Assembly: GCA_947501445.1 (NCBI GenBank)
Contig: CANMVS010000004.1
Location: 248,001 to 312,000 of the forward strand
Origin: an uncultured Rhizobiaceae group bacterium
GTDB taxonomy: Bacteria; Pseudomonadota; Alphaproteobacteria; Rhizobiales; Rhizobiaceae
Direction: 5' to 3'
DNA: 64,000 nt
Shown: in pieces, positions 24,902 to 35,259 of the stretch
Numbering within the stretch: the stretch's first letter is position 1
Layout of the letters: each line of letters opens with the position of its first letter
Made by a program: the position numbers and the translations under genes
The notes under the pieces: generated by a model
Told to the model about the DNA's origin: nothing
The model's input: only the letters and a program-made list of their open reading frames with translations
Database searches by the model: none

Positions 24902-25092
24902 GCTTGCCAAATCGAATGAAAGAGTTACATGCGTGAAAACGCTCTTACGCGCTTTGCTGAATATTTGCCCGGGAGTTCAATGGCACAACCGCCGCTACAT
25001 TGATGAATTTATTGCCTTTAGCCCTTTTCCTGCCTCAGGAAGATTGAAAATACCCATAAAGGAATGGACTGTTTATGACCGATGCAACGCCC
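24902..25092 (+). repeat. Right copy of the yghU leader direct repeat
   Basis: This is the intact-gene copy of the ~190-bp repeat seen at 14742-14932, covering the yghU promoter/leader, ATG (25075) and first codons. The copies differ by about 16-18 substitutions and one single-base indel, mostly in the middle of the leader. Confidence 0.85.
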
Positions 25093-25950
25093 TATACCCC
25101 GCCTAAAGTGTGGAAGTGGAACAAGGAAAACGGAGGCCGTTTTGCGAGCATCAATCGCCCCATCGCCGGTCCCACCCATGACAAGGAATTGCCGGTAGGC
25201 AAGCACCCGCTGCAACTTTATTCGTTGGCAACGCCCAATGGGGTCAAAGTGACTGTAATGCTGGAAGAACTTTTGGCACTGGGCCATAGCGGCGCTGAAT
25301 ATGATGCCTGGCTGATCAAGATCAATGAGGGCGATCAGTTCAGCAGTGGCTATGTTGCTGCCAATCCAAATTCGAAAATTCCGGTGCTCGTGGATCATTC
25401 AACAGCCAAGCCGACACGGGTATTTGAATCCGGCGCAATTCTTGTCTATTTGGCGGAGAAATTTGGCGCCTTTTTACCAACTGAACCATCAGAACGTGCA
25501 GAATGTCTGTCATGGTTGTTCTGGCAAATGGGCAGCGCACCCTATCTTGGTGGTGGATTTGGCCATTTCTATGCCTATGCACCTGAAAAGTTCGAATACC
25601 CCATCGACCGGTTCGCCATGGAGGTAAAACGCCAGCTGGATGTTTTGGACCGCCAACTGGCCGAAAATGAATATATCGCCGGTGCCGATTATAGTGTTGC
25701 AGATATGGCCATCTGGCCCTGGTACGGTGCTCTTGTGTCAAATCTGGTCTATGAAGCCGCAGAGTTTTTGGAGACTCATACCTATACCCATATCAATCGC
25801 TGGACCAATCAGATAGCAGAACGCGAAGCTGTGCAGCGCGGCCGGATTGTCAATCGTGCATGGGGCGAACCGAAAAATCAGCTTCACGAACGTCACGATG
25901 CCTCAGATTTTCAAAACAGGACACAGGACAAGCTTGAGCCTGCCGAATAG
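25075..25950 (+). CDS. yghU: YghU-like glutathione S-transferase / disulfide reductase
   Basis: A 291-residue GST-fold protein closely resembling E. coli YghU over its whole length. NINRP-like INRPIAGPTHDKELPVGKHP, the TPNGVKVTVMLEELLALG thioredoxin-domain start, PNSKIPVL and FESGAILVYLAEKFG are all present, with C-terminal RIVNRAWG and HERHDASDF. The YghU group binds two glutathiones and has disulfide-bond reductase and peroxidase activity. An ATAAAGGAATGG leader precedes the ATG. Its leader and first codons are duplicated at 14742-14932. A dispersed two-hairpin repeat begins right at its stop codon. Confidence 0.94.
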   Translation: MTDATPYTPPKVWKWNKENGGRFASINRPIAGPTHDKELPVGKHPLQLYSLATPNGVKVTVMLEELLALGHSGAEYDAWLIKINEGDQFSSGYVAANPNSKIPVLVDHSTAKPTRVFESGAILVYLAEKFGAFLPTEPSERAECLSWLFWQMGSAPYLGGGFGHFYAYAPEKFEYPIDRFAMEVKRQLDVLDRQLAENEYIAGADYSVADMAIWPWYGALVSNLVYEAAEFLETHTYTHINRWTNQIAEREAVQRGRIVNRAWGEPKNQLHERHDASDFQNRTQDKLEPAE

Positions 25951-26051
25951 GACAATGCAGATTTTGACGGAATCGGTAAAACCTGAATGTATCAACAAAA
26001 TCAAAGGTCGACACCGTTGTACCGTTTCTGATAAAACGTCAAACGGCCTAG
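25950..26051 (-). repeat. Dispersed two-hairpin element, copy C
   Basis: About 100 bp starting at the yghU stop codon, carrying CAGATTTTG/AAAACCTG and CCGTTTCTGATAAAACGTC segments. Same orientation as copies A and F, opposite to B, D and E. It lies between convergent yghU and the AhpD-like gene. Confidence 0.8.
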
Positions 26052-26175
26052 CCGGATGAATTGGGATCAGGGTGCGTTGAAAAACCTGCCCTGATCTGCA
26101 TTGAAACCTATTGACCGTGTTTCCGGCAGGGCAATCAGTATTCCGGCGCGGCATATTTTAGGTCAGCGCACCTCT

Positions 26176-26239
26176 TCAACGTGCCCCTCCTCAACGTGCC
26201 CCCTCAACGTGCCCCCTCAACGTGCCCCCTCAACGTGCC
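26176..26239. repeat. 13-bp minisatellite at the end of the AhpD-like gene
   Basis: TCAACGTGCC occurs five times with starts at 26176, 26191, 26204, 26217 and 26230 (periods 15, 13, 13, 13). The last unit includes the final Ala-Arg codons and stop of the minus-strand AhpD-like gene, so each unit repeats the gene end including TGA. Confidence 0.9.
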
Positions 26240-26805
26240 ATGGCATGATATTCGTCATTTGGGCGCATATCGGTAGCGGCGGCCATACGGTTTGACATGT
26301 TGAAGAAAGACACGGTAGCGCCGATGTCCCATATGTCACGGTCTGTAAAACCTGCATCGCGCAATGCAGCGCGATCCTTTTCAATAATCTTGTCAGGCGT
26401 TTCTGTCAGTTTGGCAGCAAAGTCCAGCATGGCAGTTTGACGGGCATTCAGATCCGCAGCGCGGTAGTTCATGACCATTTGTTCGCCGAGCAAAGGATTG
26501 CCGGATAATTGTCTGACTGCCGCTCCATGGGCGGTCAGACAATAATAGCAGGCATTGATCGACGAGACGACGACGGCGATCATCTCGCGTTCCAGTTTTG
26601 ACAGGCCGGAGTCACCCAGCATAAGATCATTATACAATGCGCTGAAAGCTTTTAGTTTCGTTTCATCAAAAGCATAGGCCAGCAGGACATTGGGTATCAT
26701 GCCCAGTTTTTCCTGACATTTGTCAAAATAAGCTTTTGTGTCAGGTCCCAGTTGTTGTGCAGGTTCCAGATCCAGCGCGGTGACGTTTGATTTTTTCTTG
26801 CTCAT
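26230..26805 (-). CDS. AhpD/CMD-family peroxidase-related protein
   Basis: A 191-residue carboxymuconolactone-decarboxylase-fold protein of the peroxidase-related (uncharacterised AhpD-like) group. The CYYCLTAHG motif at the end of the MIAVVVSSINA helix supplies the redox Cys pair and His expected for alkylhydroperoxidase activity. GMIPNVLLAYA and DAGFTDRDIWDIGA are also typical of this subgroup. The ATG at 26805 follows CCGGAG by six bases; a longer start is not needed. It is divergent from the large NAD-glutamate dehydrogenase gene. Its 3' end lies in a 13-bp minisatellite. It is probably a cytosolic peroxide-handling enzyme; the substrate is unknown. Confidence 0.87.
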   Translation of the reverse strand: MSKKKSNVTALDLEPAQQLGPDTKAYFDKCQEKLGMIPNVLLAYAFDETKLKAFSALYNDLMLGDSGLSKLEREMIAVVVSSINACYYCLTAHGAAVRQLSGNPLLGEQMVMNYRAADLNARQTAMLDFAAKLTETPDKIIEKDRAALRDAGFTDRDIWDIGATVSFFNMSNRMAAATDMRPNDEYHAMAR

Positions 26806-26926
26806 GTCGAACTCCGGTATTTCCTGTTGTGTTTTCAATAATTTGAATCGCATCCGGCCACAGTTCTGCTACCATCAAACCGGAGGCAAGGTCGAGGGTC
26901 TTGCCATATTCGACCGGGAGAGCACT

Positions 26927-29900
26927 ATGGGAACGCGTCGCCATCCAAAGCGTGACAAACAGATCATCAGGATTGCAGATATACTCAAGCAGCAAAAGAG
27001 CAAATATCTGGACCCGGGTCAGTTGCTTGGTCATGTGAGTGCCGATGATGTTCTTGCCTATAGACCTGAAGCACTTGCTGCCGCCTGTACCCATGCACGC
27101 GAGCAATTGTCAGCCTGGAATGGTGAGGATGCTCATGTTCACGTGGGCCCCGTTGACGCGCTGGATCTGGCCGGGCGGGCGCTGACTGTCGTGACGATCG
27201 TCGACAGGAACATGCCCTTTCTCTACGATTCAGTCATGGGTGAAATATCCAATGTACACCGGGACATATGCCTTGCGGCGCACCCGATTCTCAGCGTTCA
27301 CCGGGCCGGTGATGGTGCCATCAAGGATATCTCTCTGTCGATTGGCGGGCAGGACGACGAAAAATCACAAAAAGTAAGCATCATTCAAATCCATATTCCC
27401 CGATTGGCTGCAACTGCCATTGAGGCGTTGCACGCCAGCCTTGCCGGGGTGTTGGATCATGTTCATCGTGCGGTTGCCGACTGGCGGCCGATGCTGACGA
27501 AAATGGACAGTGTTGTCACCGAATTGAAGAACGCCGGAGGCAGCCAGAACCTTGCTGAGCGCGAAGAGGCCCTGGCTTTTCTCGATTGGCTTCGGGATGA
27601 CAATTTCACTTTTTTGGGCATGCGCGAATATAATTATCGCGGCAGCGGAAAGAACGCGACGGTTGAGCGCGCTGAAAAAACCGGTCTCGGGATATTGTCG
27701 GATCCTAATGTTCGGGTTCTCAGACTTGGCAGTGACCATGTAACCACAACACCGGAGCTGCTGGCTTTCCTGCAGGGGCCTGATGCGCTCATCGTCACAA
27801 AAGCCAATGTGCGTTCACTCGTCCATCGCCGCACCTATATGGATTATATTGGTGTCAAACGATACGACGACAGTGGCCGTGTGGTTGGTGAAGTGCGTAT
27901 TGTCGGCCTGTTCACCTCAACGGCCTACACACGTTCCGTTCAGCGCATACCGCTGTTGCGCTCCAAGACCAAAGCTGTTGTAAACAGCTTTGACTTTGAT
28001 GAAGAGAGCCACTCCGGCAAAGTATTGCTCAACGCGCTGGAAAGCTATCCGCGAGATGAACTGTTCCAGATTGATGTGCCAATGCTGGCCGGATTTTGTG
28101 AACAGATTATCGAACTGAGTGATCGGCCGCGGGTTCGCGTTTTGCCGCGTATCGACCGTTTCGACCGCTTCGTTTCAGTGCTGGTCTATGTTCCGAGAGA
28201 TCAATATGATTCCGATGCGCGCGAACGAATTGGCGCCTACCTCAAAGATGCATTTGATGCACGCGTATCAGCCTATTATCCGGCTTTTCCTGAAGGGGGT
28301 GTCGCCCGCGTCCATTTCATTCTTGGACGATCTGGTGGCAAAACACCGCGCGTATCGCAGGATGTTCTGGAACAGACCGTACGTGGCATCGTCACGCGCT
28401 GGGAAGACCAGTTTGCCACATTGGCAGGTACAGACAGTCTGGCGTTGCATACATCGGATGCCTATCGGGACAATTTTTCACCGGAAGAAGCTGTTGAAGA
28501 TCTGCCCAGTTTTCTGCAGTGCAGCAGGGACAACCCCATTTGCATCGATTTTTATCAGCGCGATGGTGAAGTCAGCGAAAATCTGTCTTTGAAGATTTTT
28601 CATCTCGACGCACCTGTTGCTTTATCGCGCCGCGTACCATTGCTTGAAAATCTCGGCTTCAGTGTTATCAGCGAACAGACCTTTGAAGTTTCCGTCGGCG
28701 CTGATGTGATGCAGACCCAGAAGGTTGTGCTTCACAATATGGAGCTGGTGCACCGCGAGGGTGTTGCCGTTGACCTGGCCCGTCTGGTTCAGATGCTGGA
28801 TGAGGCATTTCTGGCCACGTGGTTCGCCCAAATTGACAATGACGGTTTCAACAGGCTGGTTATCAATGCAGGGCTTGGCGCACGCGAAGTAACCGTCATG
28901 CGCGCCTATGCCAGATATTTGCGCCAGACGGCCATTACCTATTCACAGGGCTATATTGGCGAAACGCTCAACCGCTACCCGCTCATTGCCGCTGATTTGT
29001 TTAGTCTGTTTCGCAGCCGCTTTGATCCGGATTTGAAAACCAAAGCGGCGGCACAGGAATATGAAGCCTGCAGTGCCCGGATAGAAGCAGCTCTGGCCCA
29101 TGTCCCAAGTCTCGATGATGATCGGATTTTGCGCCGTTACGTCAATGCGATTGCTTCCACATTGCGGACCAACTATTTTCAACAGGACCCGGATGGCACA
29201 CCCAGAAAGACCCTGGCGTTCAAACTGGATCCGCGTGCGCTGGATGGGCTGCCGGAACCGCGGCCCTATCGGGAAATTTTTGTTTACGGGGCAGAGGTCG
29301 AAGGTGTCCATCTCAGATTTGGACCGATCGCCCGCGGGGGGCTTCGCTGGTCGGACCGTGCACAGGATTACCGTACCGAAGTATTGGGCCTGGTCAAAGC
29401 GCAGCAGGTCAAGAACGCCGTGATTGTACCGGTCGGTTCAAAGGGCGGCTTCTATCCCAAACAATTGCCGGTTGGCGGCACGCGTGATGATATTTTCAAT
29501 GCCGGCCGCAACGCCTATAAAACATTTATATCAACCCTGCTGTCGGTGACGGATAATATTGTCGATGGTTCCGTCGTCTTTCCTGACAAGACCCTGTGTC
29601 ACGACGGTGAAGACCCCTATTTTGTGGTCGCTGCTGACAAGGGCACAGCAACATTTTCAGATACGGCGAACGCAATCAGCCAGGCGCATAATTTCTGGCT
29701 GGATGATGCCTTTGCCTCCGGCGGGTCTGATGGTTATGACCACAAGAAAATGGGCATAACGGCGCGCGGTGCATGGGAAGCGGTCGAGCGACACTTCCGT
29801 GAGATGAATATCGATATACAGAAAACCGAATTCACGGTTGCCGGTGTCGGTGACATGTCTGGCGACGTTTTTGGAAACGGCATGCTGCTGTCACCGAAAA

Positions 29901-31726
29901 TCCGGTTGATCGCCGCATTTGATCATCGCGACATTTTCATTGATCCAAATCCGGATTGCGCGCCCTCTTTTGCCGAACGCAAGCGGCTTTTCGCGCTGCC
30001 GCGATCAAGCTGGCAGGACTATGACACCTCAAAACTGTCGAAAGGCGGCATGGTGATTGCCCGTTCGGAGAAATCGGTGACTTTGACCAAGGAAGCAGCC
30101 AGCGCAATCGGGCTGACAAAATCCACAGCGTCGCCTTTTGAAATTATCACCGCCATTTTGAAATCTCAAATTGATCTCATGTGGTTTGGCGGCATTGGAA
30201 CCTATATCAAGGCGATTGGCGAGAGTGACGCCGATGTCGGGGATCGTGCCAATGACGCCATTCGCATTACCGCCGATCAGGTGGGCGCAAAGGTGATTGG
30301 AGAAGGTGCAAATCTGGGTGTTACGCAGCTTGGCCGTATTGCCTTCAACCTGCAGGGTGGTCGCTGCAACTCGGATGCAATTGATAATTCTGCCGGTGTG
30401 AATTCGTCCGACGTTGAGGTCAATATCAAGATTGCCCTTGCGTCAGCCATGCGTGACAATCGACTGACACTTGCCAATCGCAACAAATTGCTGATTTCGA
30501 TGACCAATGAGGTCGGGCACCTGGTGCTTCGCAACAACTATCTGCAGACATTGGCCATATCACTCGTGGAAAGACGAAGCGCGCGCGCGACCGGCGATCT
30601 GGTCCGGTTGATGAACCGGTTGGAATCCTTCGGCCATCTCGACAGGGTCGTTGAAATGCTGCCGGACAATCAGACGATGGCCGAACGGCTATCTGCCGGA
30701 AAACCCCTGACACGCGCAGAAATCGGCGTGTTGTTTTCCTATGCCAAGATATTCCTGTTTGATGATATCTCGAAAACCAATCTGCTCGATGATCCCTATT
30801 TCGAAACATCGCTGATCGACTACTTTCCAAAGGCCATGCATAAGACCTATGGCAAGGACATTCTCGGCCACCGCCTGCGCCGCGAGATAATCGGCACCAT
30901 TTTGGCCAATGACACGGTCAATCGCGGGGGTCCCGTGTTTATGAGCCGGTTGGGCGATGCGACCGGCATGCTGCCGTCGGATATTGTCAAAACCTATGTG
31001 ATGGTGCGTGATGGTCTTAACCTGTCCTCGATGTATGACGCGATAGATGCACTCGACAATGCGATACCGGGGGACTTTCAAAATGAACTCTATGCCGGTG
31101 TTGGGCACGTCATCCACACCGTATCGCGCTGGGCCCTGAAAACGGGTGTGAATGCATCGCAGATTGCGCCAACAGTAAAGGCACTTCAGTTGGCCGTAGA
31201 GGCGCTGGAGACAACACTGCCCTCGCTGCTGCCAAGCTTTATGCGGGAGGAATCTGCATTATGGTTTGAGCGTACGGTAAGCCACGGCGTGTCCAAGAAA
31301 CTGGCAACCAGGCTGTCGCATTTGCCAAGCCTGGCTTTGATACCTGAAATCATGCAGATAGCAGAGCAATCGGGTGCAGAATTGAAAAAGACCGCCAAAT
31401 CCTTCTCAGACGTCACCGACATGTTCCGTATTGGCCGTCTGGACTCCGCAGCCCATCAGGCGAATGCGACCGATCATTATGAGGCATTGGCAATGGCGCG
31501 CGGCCTTGATGAAATCACGGCGGCACGGCGCTCCATCACGGCAACGGCGCTGGAGCGGTTTGGATCGGAAAAAGATCCGGTTGCAGCATGGCGGGATGCG
31601 GACCGGATACGCATTGGCCGGGCCCATGACCGTATCAGTGAATTGATCGATAGCGGCGAGATAAATGTCGCGCGGCTGACCGTTGCTGCCGGCATGATGA
31701 ATGATATTGCGCGAAGTGGCACTTAG
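26927..31726 (+). CDS. NAD-specific glutamate dehydrogenase, large (~180 kDa) type
   Basis: A 1599-residue enzyme of the GDH-180/GdhB class that oxidatively deaminates L-glutamate to 2-oxoglutarate with NAD+. The N-terminal half carries ACT-like regulatory regions. The central catalytic block includes RGGLRWSDRAQDYRTEVLGL and GSKGGFYPK (substrate Lys), followed by the NAD-binding part with GGIGTYIKA and GEGANLG. Length matches the family. The ATG at 26927 is chosen because GGGAG stands six bases upstream; the longer open frame has no such site. It is divergent from an AhpD-like gene. It could take up glutamate from the D-amino-acid candidate pathway further on, though nothing shows direct coupling. 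Confidence 0.95.
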   Translation: MGTRRHPKRDKQIIRIADILKQQKSKYLDPGQLLGHVSADDVLAYRPEALAAACTHAREQLSAWNGEDAHVHVGPVDALDLAGRALTVVTIVDRNMPFLYDSVMGEISNVHRDICLAAHPILSVHRAGDGAIKDISLSIGGQDDEKSQKVSIIQIHIPRLAATAIEALHASLAGVLDHVHRAVADWRPMLTKMDSVVTELKNAGGSQNLAEREEALAFLDWLRDDNFTFLGMREYNYRGSGKNATVERAEKTGLGILSDPNVRVLRLGSDHVTTTPELLAFLQGPDALIVTKANVRSLVHRRTYMDYIGVKRYDDSGRVVGEVRIVGLFTSTAYTRSVQRIPLLRSKTKAVVNSFDFDEESHSGKVLLNALESYPRDELFQIDVPMLAGFCEQIIELSDRPRVRVLPRIDRFDRFVSVLVYVPRDQYDSDARERIGAYLKDAFDARVSAYYPAFPEGGVARVHFILGRSGGKTPRVSQDVLEQTVRGIVTRWEDQFATLAGTDSLALHTSDAYRDNFSPEEAVEDLPSFLQCSRDNPICIDFYQRDGEVSENLSLKIFHLDAPVALSRRVPLLENLGFSVISEQTFEVSVGADVMQTQKVVLHNMELVHREGVAVDLARLVQMLDEAFLATWFAQIDNDGFNRLVINAGLGAREVTVMRAYARYLRQTAITYSQGYIGETLNRYPLIAADLFSLFRSRFDPDLKTKAAAQEYEACSARIEAALAHVPSLDDDRILRRYVNAIASTLRTNYFQQDPDGTPRKTLAFKLDPRALDGLPEPRPYREIFVYGAEVEGVHLRFGPIARGGLRWSDRAQDYRTEVLGLVKAQQVKNAVIVPVGSKGGFYPKQLPVGGTRDDIFNAGRNAYKTFISTLLSVTDNIVDGSVVFPDKTLCHDGEDPYFVVAADKGTATFSDTANAISQAHNFWLDDAFASGGSDGYDHKKMGITARGAWEAVERHFREMNIDIQKTEFTVAGVGDMSGDVFGNGMLLSPKIRLIAAFDHRDIFIDPNPDCAPSFAERKRLFALPRSSWQDYDTSKLSKGGMVIARSEKSVTLTKEAASAIGLTKSTASPFEIITAILKSQIDLMWFGGIGTYIKAIGESDADVGDRANDAIRITADQVGAKVIGEGANLGVTQLGRIAFNLQGGRCNSDAIDNSAGVNSSDVEVNIKIALASAMRDNRLTLANRNKLLISMTNEVGHLVLRNNYLQTLAISLVERRSARATGDLVRLMNRLESFGHLDRVVEMLPDNQTMAERLSAGKPLTRAEIGVLFSYAKIFLFDDISKTNLLDDPYFETSLIDYFPKAMHKTYGKDILGHRLRREIIGTILANDTVNRGGPVFMSRLGDATGMLPSDIVKTYVMVRDGLNLSSMYDAIDALDNAIPGDFQNELYAGVGHVIHTVSRWALKTGVNASQIAPTVKALQLAVEALETTLPSLLPSFMREESALWFERTVSHGVSKKLATRLSHLPSLALIPEIMQIAEQSGAELKKTAKSFSDVTDMFRIGRLDSAAHQANATDHYEALAMARGLDEITAARRSITATALERFGSEKDPVAAWRDADRIRIGRAHDRISELIDSGEINVARLTVAAGMMNDIARSGT

Positions 31727-31736
31727 ATTATTGTGG

Positions 31737-31756
31737 TTCCCGGCCCTGGCCGGGAA
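31737..31756. terminator. GC-rich hairpin after the glutamate dehydrogenase gene
   Basis: A perfect stem TTCCCGGCC/GGCCGGGAA with a two-base loop lies 11 bp after the stop. No T-run follows, so it may be a processing or stabilising hairpin rather than a canonical terminator. Confidence 0.45.
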
Positions 31757-31895
31757 TTGCGAAATGATTGGTACACATAATTGCAGGACACGGATGCCGG
31801 TATATTGATAGCTGGCGCAGATTTAATGAATAGGGCATGGAGTTGCCCGCACAGCAGGGATATGTGCGGCTGAGCCGTGCGGGGATAGCGGATCT

Positions 31896-33272
31896 ATGAC
31901 AAAACATGCAGCTGCCGGCGAACCGGGCGTTGGCCGGAAGGGGATTTTTAGCTGGATGATGTTTGACTGGGCCACCCAACCCTTTCACACACTGATCATA
32001 ACCTTTGTATTCGCGCCCTATTTTGCGTCCTATGTGGCGAAAGACCCGGTTCAGGGACAGGAACTATGGGGGTTTGCCACTGGCGCAGGTGGCGTGATTA
32101 TTGCCTTCATGGCACCCGTTCTGGGCGCCATTGCCGATAGTGCCGGGCCGAGAAAACCCTGGATTTTCTGTTTTTCAATTCTTGGTTTCTTTGGATGCTG
32201 GATGCTTTGGTATGCAGAACCGGGTTCCAATAATCTTGGTCTTGTAGCGATATTCGTTGTGGTGGGACTGATCGGTATGGAATTTGCCGCGGTATTCAAC
32301 AATGCCATGATGCCGGATCTTGTGCCGCGCGAACGGCTTGGCCGCCTTTCAGGCAATGCCTGGGCGCTGGGTTATGTCGGTGGGATTCTTTCTCTCATCT
32401 TTGTGCTTGGATTCATGGTGGCGCAACCCTCTACCGGTTTGACGCTAATCGGTATCAAGCCAATTTTTGGCTTCAACAGTGCTGCTCATGAGGGCAGTCG
32501 TGCATCCGGACCTTTGACAGCTTTGTGGTATGCGGTCTTTGTTCTGCCGATGTTTTTCTACACGCCGGATGTCTCCCGCAGGGTCGCTGCAAAGGGCGCC
32601 GTTATGCGCGGGTTACGCAGTCTGCAGACAACGCTGCGGGCACTTCCGGGTCAAAGAAGTTATTTCAGTTATCTCGTTTCCAGCATGCTTTACCGTGATG
32701 GATTGAACGCGCTCTATACCTTCGGTGGCATTTATGCCGTCGGGGTGCTTGGCTGGTCGATCACCCAGGTTGGCATTTTTGGAATTCTGGCTGCAACGAC
32801 GGGTGTGGTCGGCGCGATTATCGGTGGTCAGGTCGATGATCGGCTTGGGCCGAAAACAGTTGTATCGGTTGGAATTATTCTGCTGACACTTTGCAGTATT
32901 GTCATCGTCTCAACATCGCCGACCGAAGTTCTGTTTATTAAAGTTGCTGCCAGCAGCTCATCGCTTCCGGACATCGTTTTTTATATCTGCGGATGTTTGA
33001 TTGGCGCTGCTGGCGGGGCTGTGCAGGCAGCGTCAAGAACGCTTCTGGTTGATCAGGTGCCAGCCGACAAAGTGACCGAGGCTTTTGGTCTTTACGCTCT
33101 GTCCGGCAAAGCCACAACATTTGTCGGTCCTTTGCTCATTGGGGCGGCAACCGCCTATTTCGGCAGTCAGCGCCTTGGCATTTCACCGGTAATCGGGCTA
33201 TTTCTTCTCGGGCTGGTTTTGCTGCCCATGGTCAAAAGTGCACATTCGAAAGCGGCAGCGTCGGTGGTGTAA
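31896..33272 (+). CDS. UMF1-family MFS transporter
   Basis: A 458-residue, 11-12-helix inner-membrane protein of the UMF1 / Atg22-like branch of the major facilitator superfamily. [17 protein letters not shown] at the first helix (the family's W-x-x-Y/F-D-W-A motif), [17 protein letters not shown] (motif A) and [19 protein letters not shown] are typical. Substrates of bacterial UMF1 proteins are mostly unknown. It is convergent with purH, with only 45 bp between the stops. This neighbour order recurs, as I recall, in several Hyphomicrobiales but need not imply a shared function. Confidence 0.88.
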   Translation: MTKHAAAGEPGVGRKGIFSWMMFDWATQPFHTLIITFVFAPYFASYVAKDPVQGQELWGFATGAGGVIIAFMAPVLGAIADSAGPRKPWIFCFSILGFFGCWMLWYAEPGSNNLGLVAIFVVVGLIGMEFAAVFNNAMMPDLVPRERLGRLSGNAWALGYVGGILSLIFVLGFMVAQPSTGLTLIGIKPIFGFNSAAHEGSRASGPLTALWYAVFVLPMFFYTPDVSRRVAAKGAVMRGLRSLQTTLRALPGQRSYFSYLVSSMLYRDGLNALYTFGGIYAVGVLGWSITQVGIFGILAATTGVVGAIIGGQVDDRLGPKTVVSVGIILLTLCSIVIVSTSPTEVLFIKVAASSSSLPDIVFYICGCLIGAAGGAVQAASRTLLVDQVPADKVTEAFGLYALSGKATTFVGPLLIGAATAYFGSQRLGISPVIGLFLLGLVLLPMVKSAHSKAAASVV

Positions 33273-33317
33273 CCCGCGTTACACCCGCCGTGTTGGACAA
33301 CTGGAAGTTGGAACATG

Positions 33318-34934
33318 TCAATGCCGGAAGTGTCGCATGCCCGTCAGGACCATGGCGATACCGGCCTCATTGGCTGCCTTGATCACTTCATCATCGCGCA
33401 TGGAACCACCCGGTTGGATGACGGCTGTTGCACCGGCCTCGATGGCTGACACAAGACCGTCGGCAAAGGGAAAAAAAGCATCGGAGGCCACGACAGAGCC
33501 CTGCGTCAATGGCTGTGTCAGCCCCAGTGCCTGTGCTGCATCCAGCGCCTTGCGGGCTGCTATGCGTGATGAATCAATTCGGCTCATCTGGCCAGCGCCA
33601 ATGCCGACAGTTGCACCATCACGTGCATAGACAATCGCATTTGATTTTACGTGTTTGGCAACACGAAAAGCGAATATCAGGTCGCGCAGTTCTTCCGGCG
33701 TCGCTGCGCGTTCGGTTACCGTTTTCAACTCAATATCGTCTATCATTCCATTGTCGCGGGACTGCACAAGAATGCCGCCTGACACGGTTTTGGCGGCTAT
33801 ACCACCGGCCCGTGGATCCGGCAGGCCGCCCGTGGTCAGCAGCCGCAGGTTTTTCTTGGCTGCAACAATAGCCTTTGCTTCCGCAGTGACGTCAGGCGCA
33901 ATGATTACTTCGGTGAATATCTTTACAATCTCCTGCGCGGCCTCAGCATCCAGTGTCTGATTCAGCGCCACAATACCGCCAAAAGCCGAGACTGAATCGC
34001 ACGCCAGTGCCTTGCGGTAGGCTTCACTCAGGTTTGCAGCGGTTGCCACCCCGCAGGGATTGGCATGTTTGATAATCGCACAGGCGGCGGCTTTGTTTGG
34101 GGCGAATTCTCCAACAAGTTCAAAGGCAGCATCGGTATCATTGATATTATTGTAGGACAGCGCCTTGCCCTGATGCTGCGTTGCAGACGCGACACCTGGC
34201 CTTGTGTCACCGGTGACATAAAATCCGGCTGTCTGGTGCGGGTTTTCGCCGTAGCGCATGACATCTTTAAGCGTTCCGGCAATGGCCCGGTGCGTTGGTT
34301 GTTCCAGCTTCAATGCGCCTGCAAACCAGTTTGAGATTGCCGCATCATAGGCTGCTGTTCTGGCATAGGCCTTGGCCGCCATGGATTGGCGGAAAGCATA
34401 GGGCAGTGACCCGTCATTGCTGTTCAGTTGGGCAATGACACTGTCATAGTCGGCACTGTCGGTGATGATTGTCACATAGGCGTGGTTTTTCGCCGCCGCG
34501 CGGATCATGGCTGGTCCGCCGATGTCAATATTTTCCACGGTTGTGGGATAATCGCTGTTTGCGGCGGCAACCGTTTCAAACGGATAAAGATTGATTATCG
34601 CAATATCGATTGGCCCGATTTGATGGGCTTCCATGGCCTGCATGTGATCCTTGTCATCACGAATGGCCAGCAATCCGCCGTGAACACCAGGGTGCAATGT
34701 CTTGACCCGCCCGTCCATGATTTCAGGAAAATTGGTCAAGTCGGATACATCACGAACAGCAAGGCCCGCATCGCCAAGGGTGCGGGCTGTTCCGCCGGTT
34801 GAGACCAGTTCGATACCGCGTTCAGCCAGAGACCGGGCCAGTGGTACGAGGCCGGTTTTATCCGAGACAGATAACAGGGCACGAACGGGTTTGATGAATT
34901 CCGGGGCGGGAATTTTTTTGGATGCAACGGCCAT
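33318..34934 (-). CDS. purH: Bifunctional AICAR transformylase / IMP cyclohydrolase PurH
   Basis: A 538-residue enzyme for the last two steps of purine synthesis: formylation of AICAR with 10-formyl-THF, and ring closure to IMP. The N-terminal cyclohydrolase domain (about 15-160) has [10 protein letters not shown] and the STGGTART loop. The C-terminal transformylase carries the KHANPCGVA motif with the catalytic Lys-His pair and ends [10 protein letters not shown]. Length is standard. Two dispersed hairpin repeats lie upstream between it and the heparinase-like gene, so it probably has its own promoter. Confidence 0.97.
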   Translation of the reverse strand: MAVASKKIPAPEFIKPVRALLSVSDKTGLVPLARSLAERGIELVSTGGTARTLGDAGLAVRDVSDLTNFPEIMDGRVKTLHPGVHGGLLAIRDDKDHMQAMEAHQIGPIDIAIINLYPFETVAAANSDYPTTVENIDIGGPAMIRAAAKNHAYVTIITDSADYDSVIAQLNSNDGSLPYAFRQSMAAKAYARTAAYDAAISNWFAGALKLEQPTHRAIAGTLKDVMRYGENPHQTAGFYVTGDTRPGVASATQHQGKALSYNNINDTDAAFELVGEFAPNKAAACAIIKHANPCGVATAANLSEAYRKALACDSVSAFGGIVALNQTLDAEAAQEIVKIFTEVIIAPDVTAEAKAIVAAKKNLRLLTTGGLPDPRAGGIAAKTVSGGILVQSRDNGMIDDIELKTVTERAATPEELRDLIFAFRVAKHVKSNAIVYARDGATVGIGAGQMSRIDSSRIAARKALDAAQALGLTQPLTQGSVVASDAFFPFADGLVSAIEAGATAVIQPGGSMRDDEVIKAANEAGIAMVLTGMRHFRH

Positions 34935-34980
34935 GGTCGGGTCCTGTGATCATTCTAAGCGTTGGCTGGATTTGGCCGAT

Positions 34981-35083
34981 CCAGACCGTTTCACGTCTGT
35001 CAGAAACGGGACAACGGTGTCGGCCTTTGAAATTGTTGATGCATGCAGGTTTTGCCGTTTCCGTCAAAACCTGAATTGCTCTA
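34981..35083 (+). repeat. Dispersed two-hairpin element, copy D
   Basis: A near-consensus copy: AGACCGTTTCACG at the left, CAGGTTTTG/CAAAACCTG right stem, ending AATTGCTCTA. It lies upstream of purH, 47 bp before its start. Confidence 0.88.
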
Positions 35084-35142
35084 ACATAGCGCTCAGGAAG
35101 ATTAAACCGTCGGCTTGCCAGGGAATGCAGGAATTCCACTGG

Positions 35143-35244
35143 TCTAAACCGATTCACGTTTTGTCAGAAACGGGACAACGGTGTCGGCCTTTGTTTTGTA
35201 GACGCGTTCAGTTTTTGTCGTTTCCGTCAAAACCCGCATTGCTC
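35143..35244 (+). repeat. Dispersed two-hairpin element, copy E
   Basis: A second copy in the same orientation, 60 bp from copy D, starting TCTAAACCGATTCACG and ending GCATTGCTC. Its right stem is weakened (CAGTTTTTG/CAAAACCCG). Together D and E fill most of the 325-bp purH-heparinase gap, which holds no gene. Confidence 0.85.
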
Positions 35245-35259
35245 CGGGTCGGTTGAGGA

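Noticed and set aside
26738-26926. 63-residue N-terminal extension of glutamate dehydrogenase
   Set aside because: It overlaps the divergent AhpD-like gene and lacks a ribosome-binding site; the ATG at 26927 has GGGAG six bases upstream.
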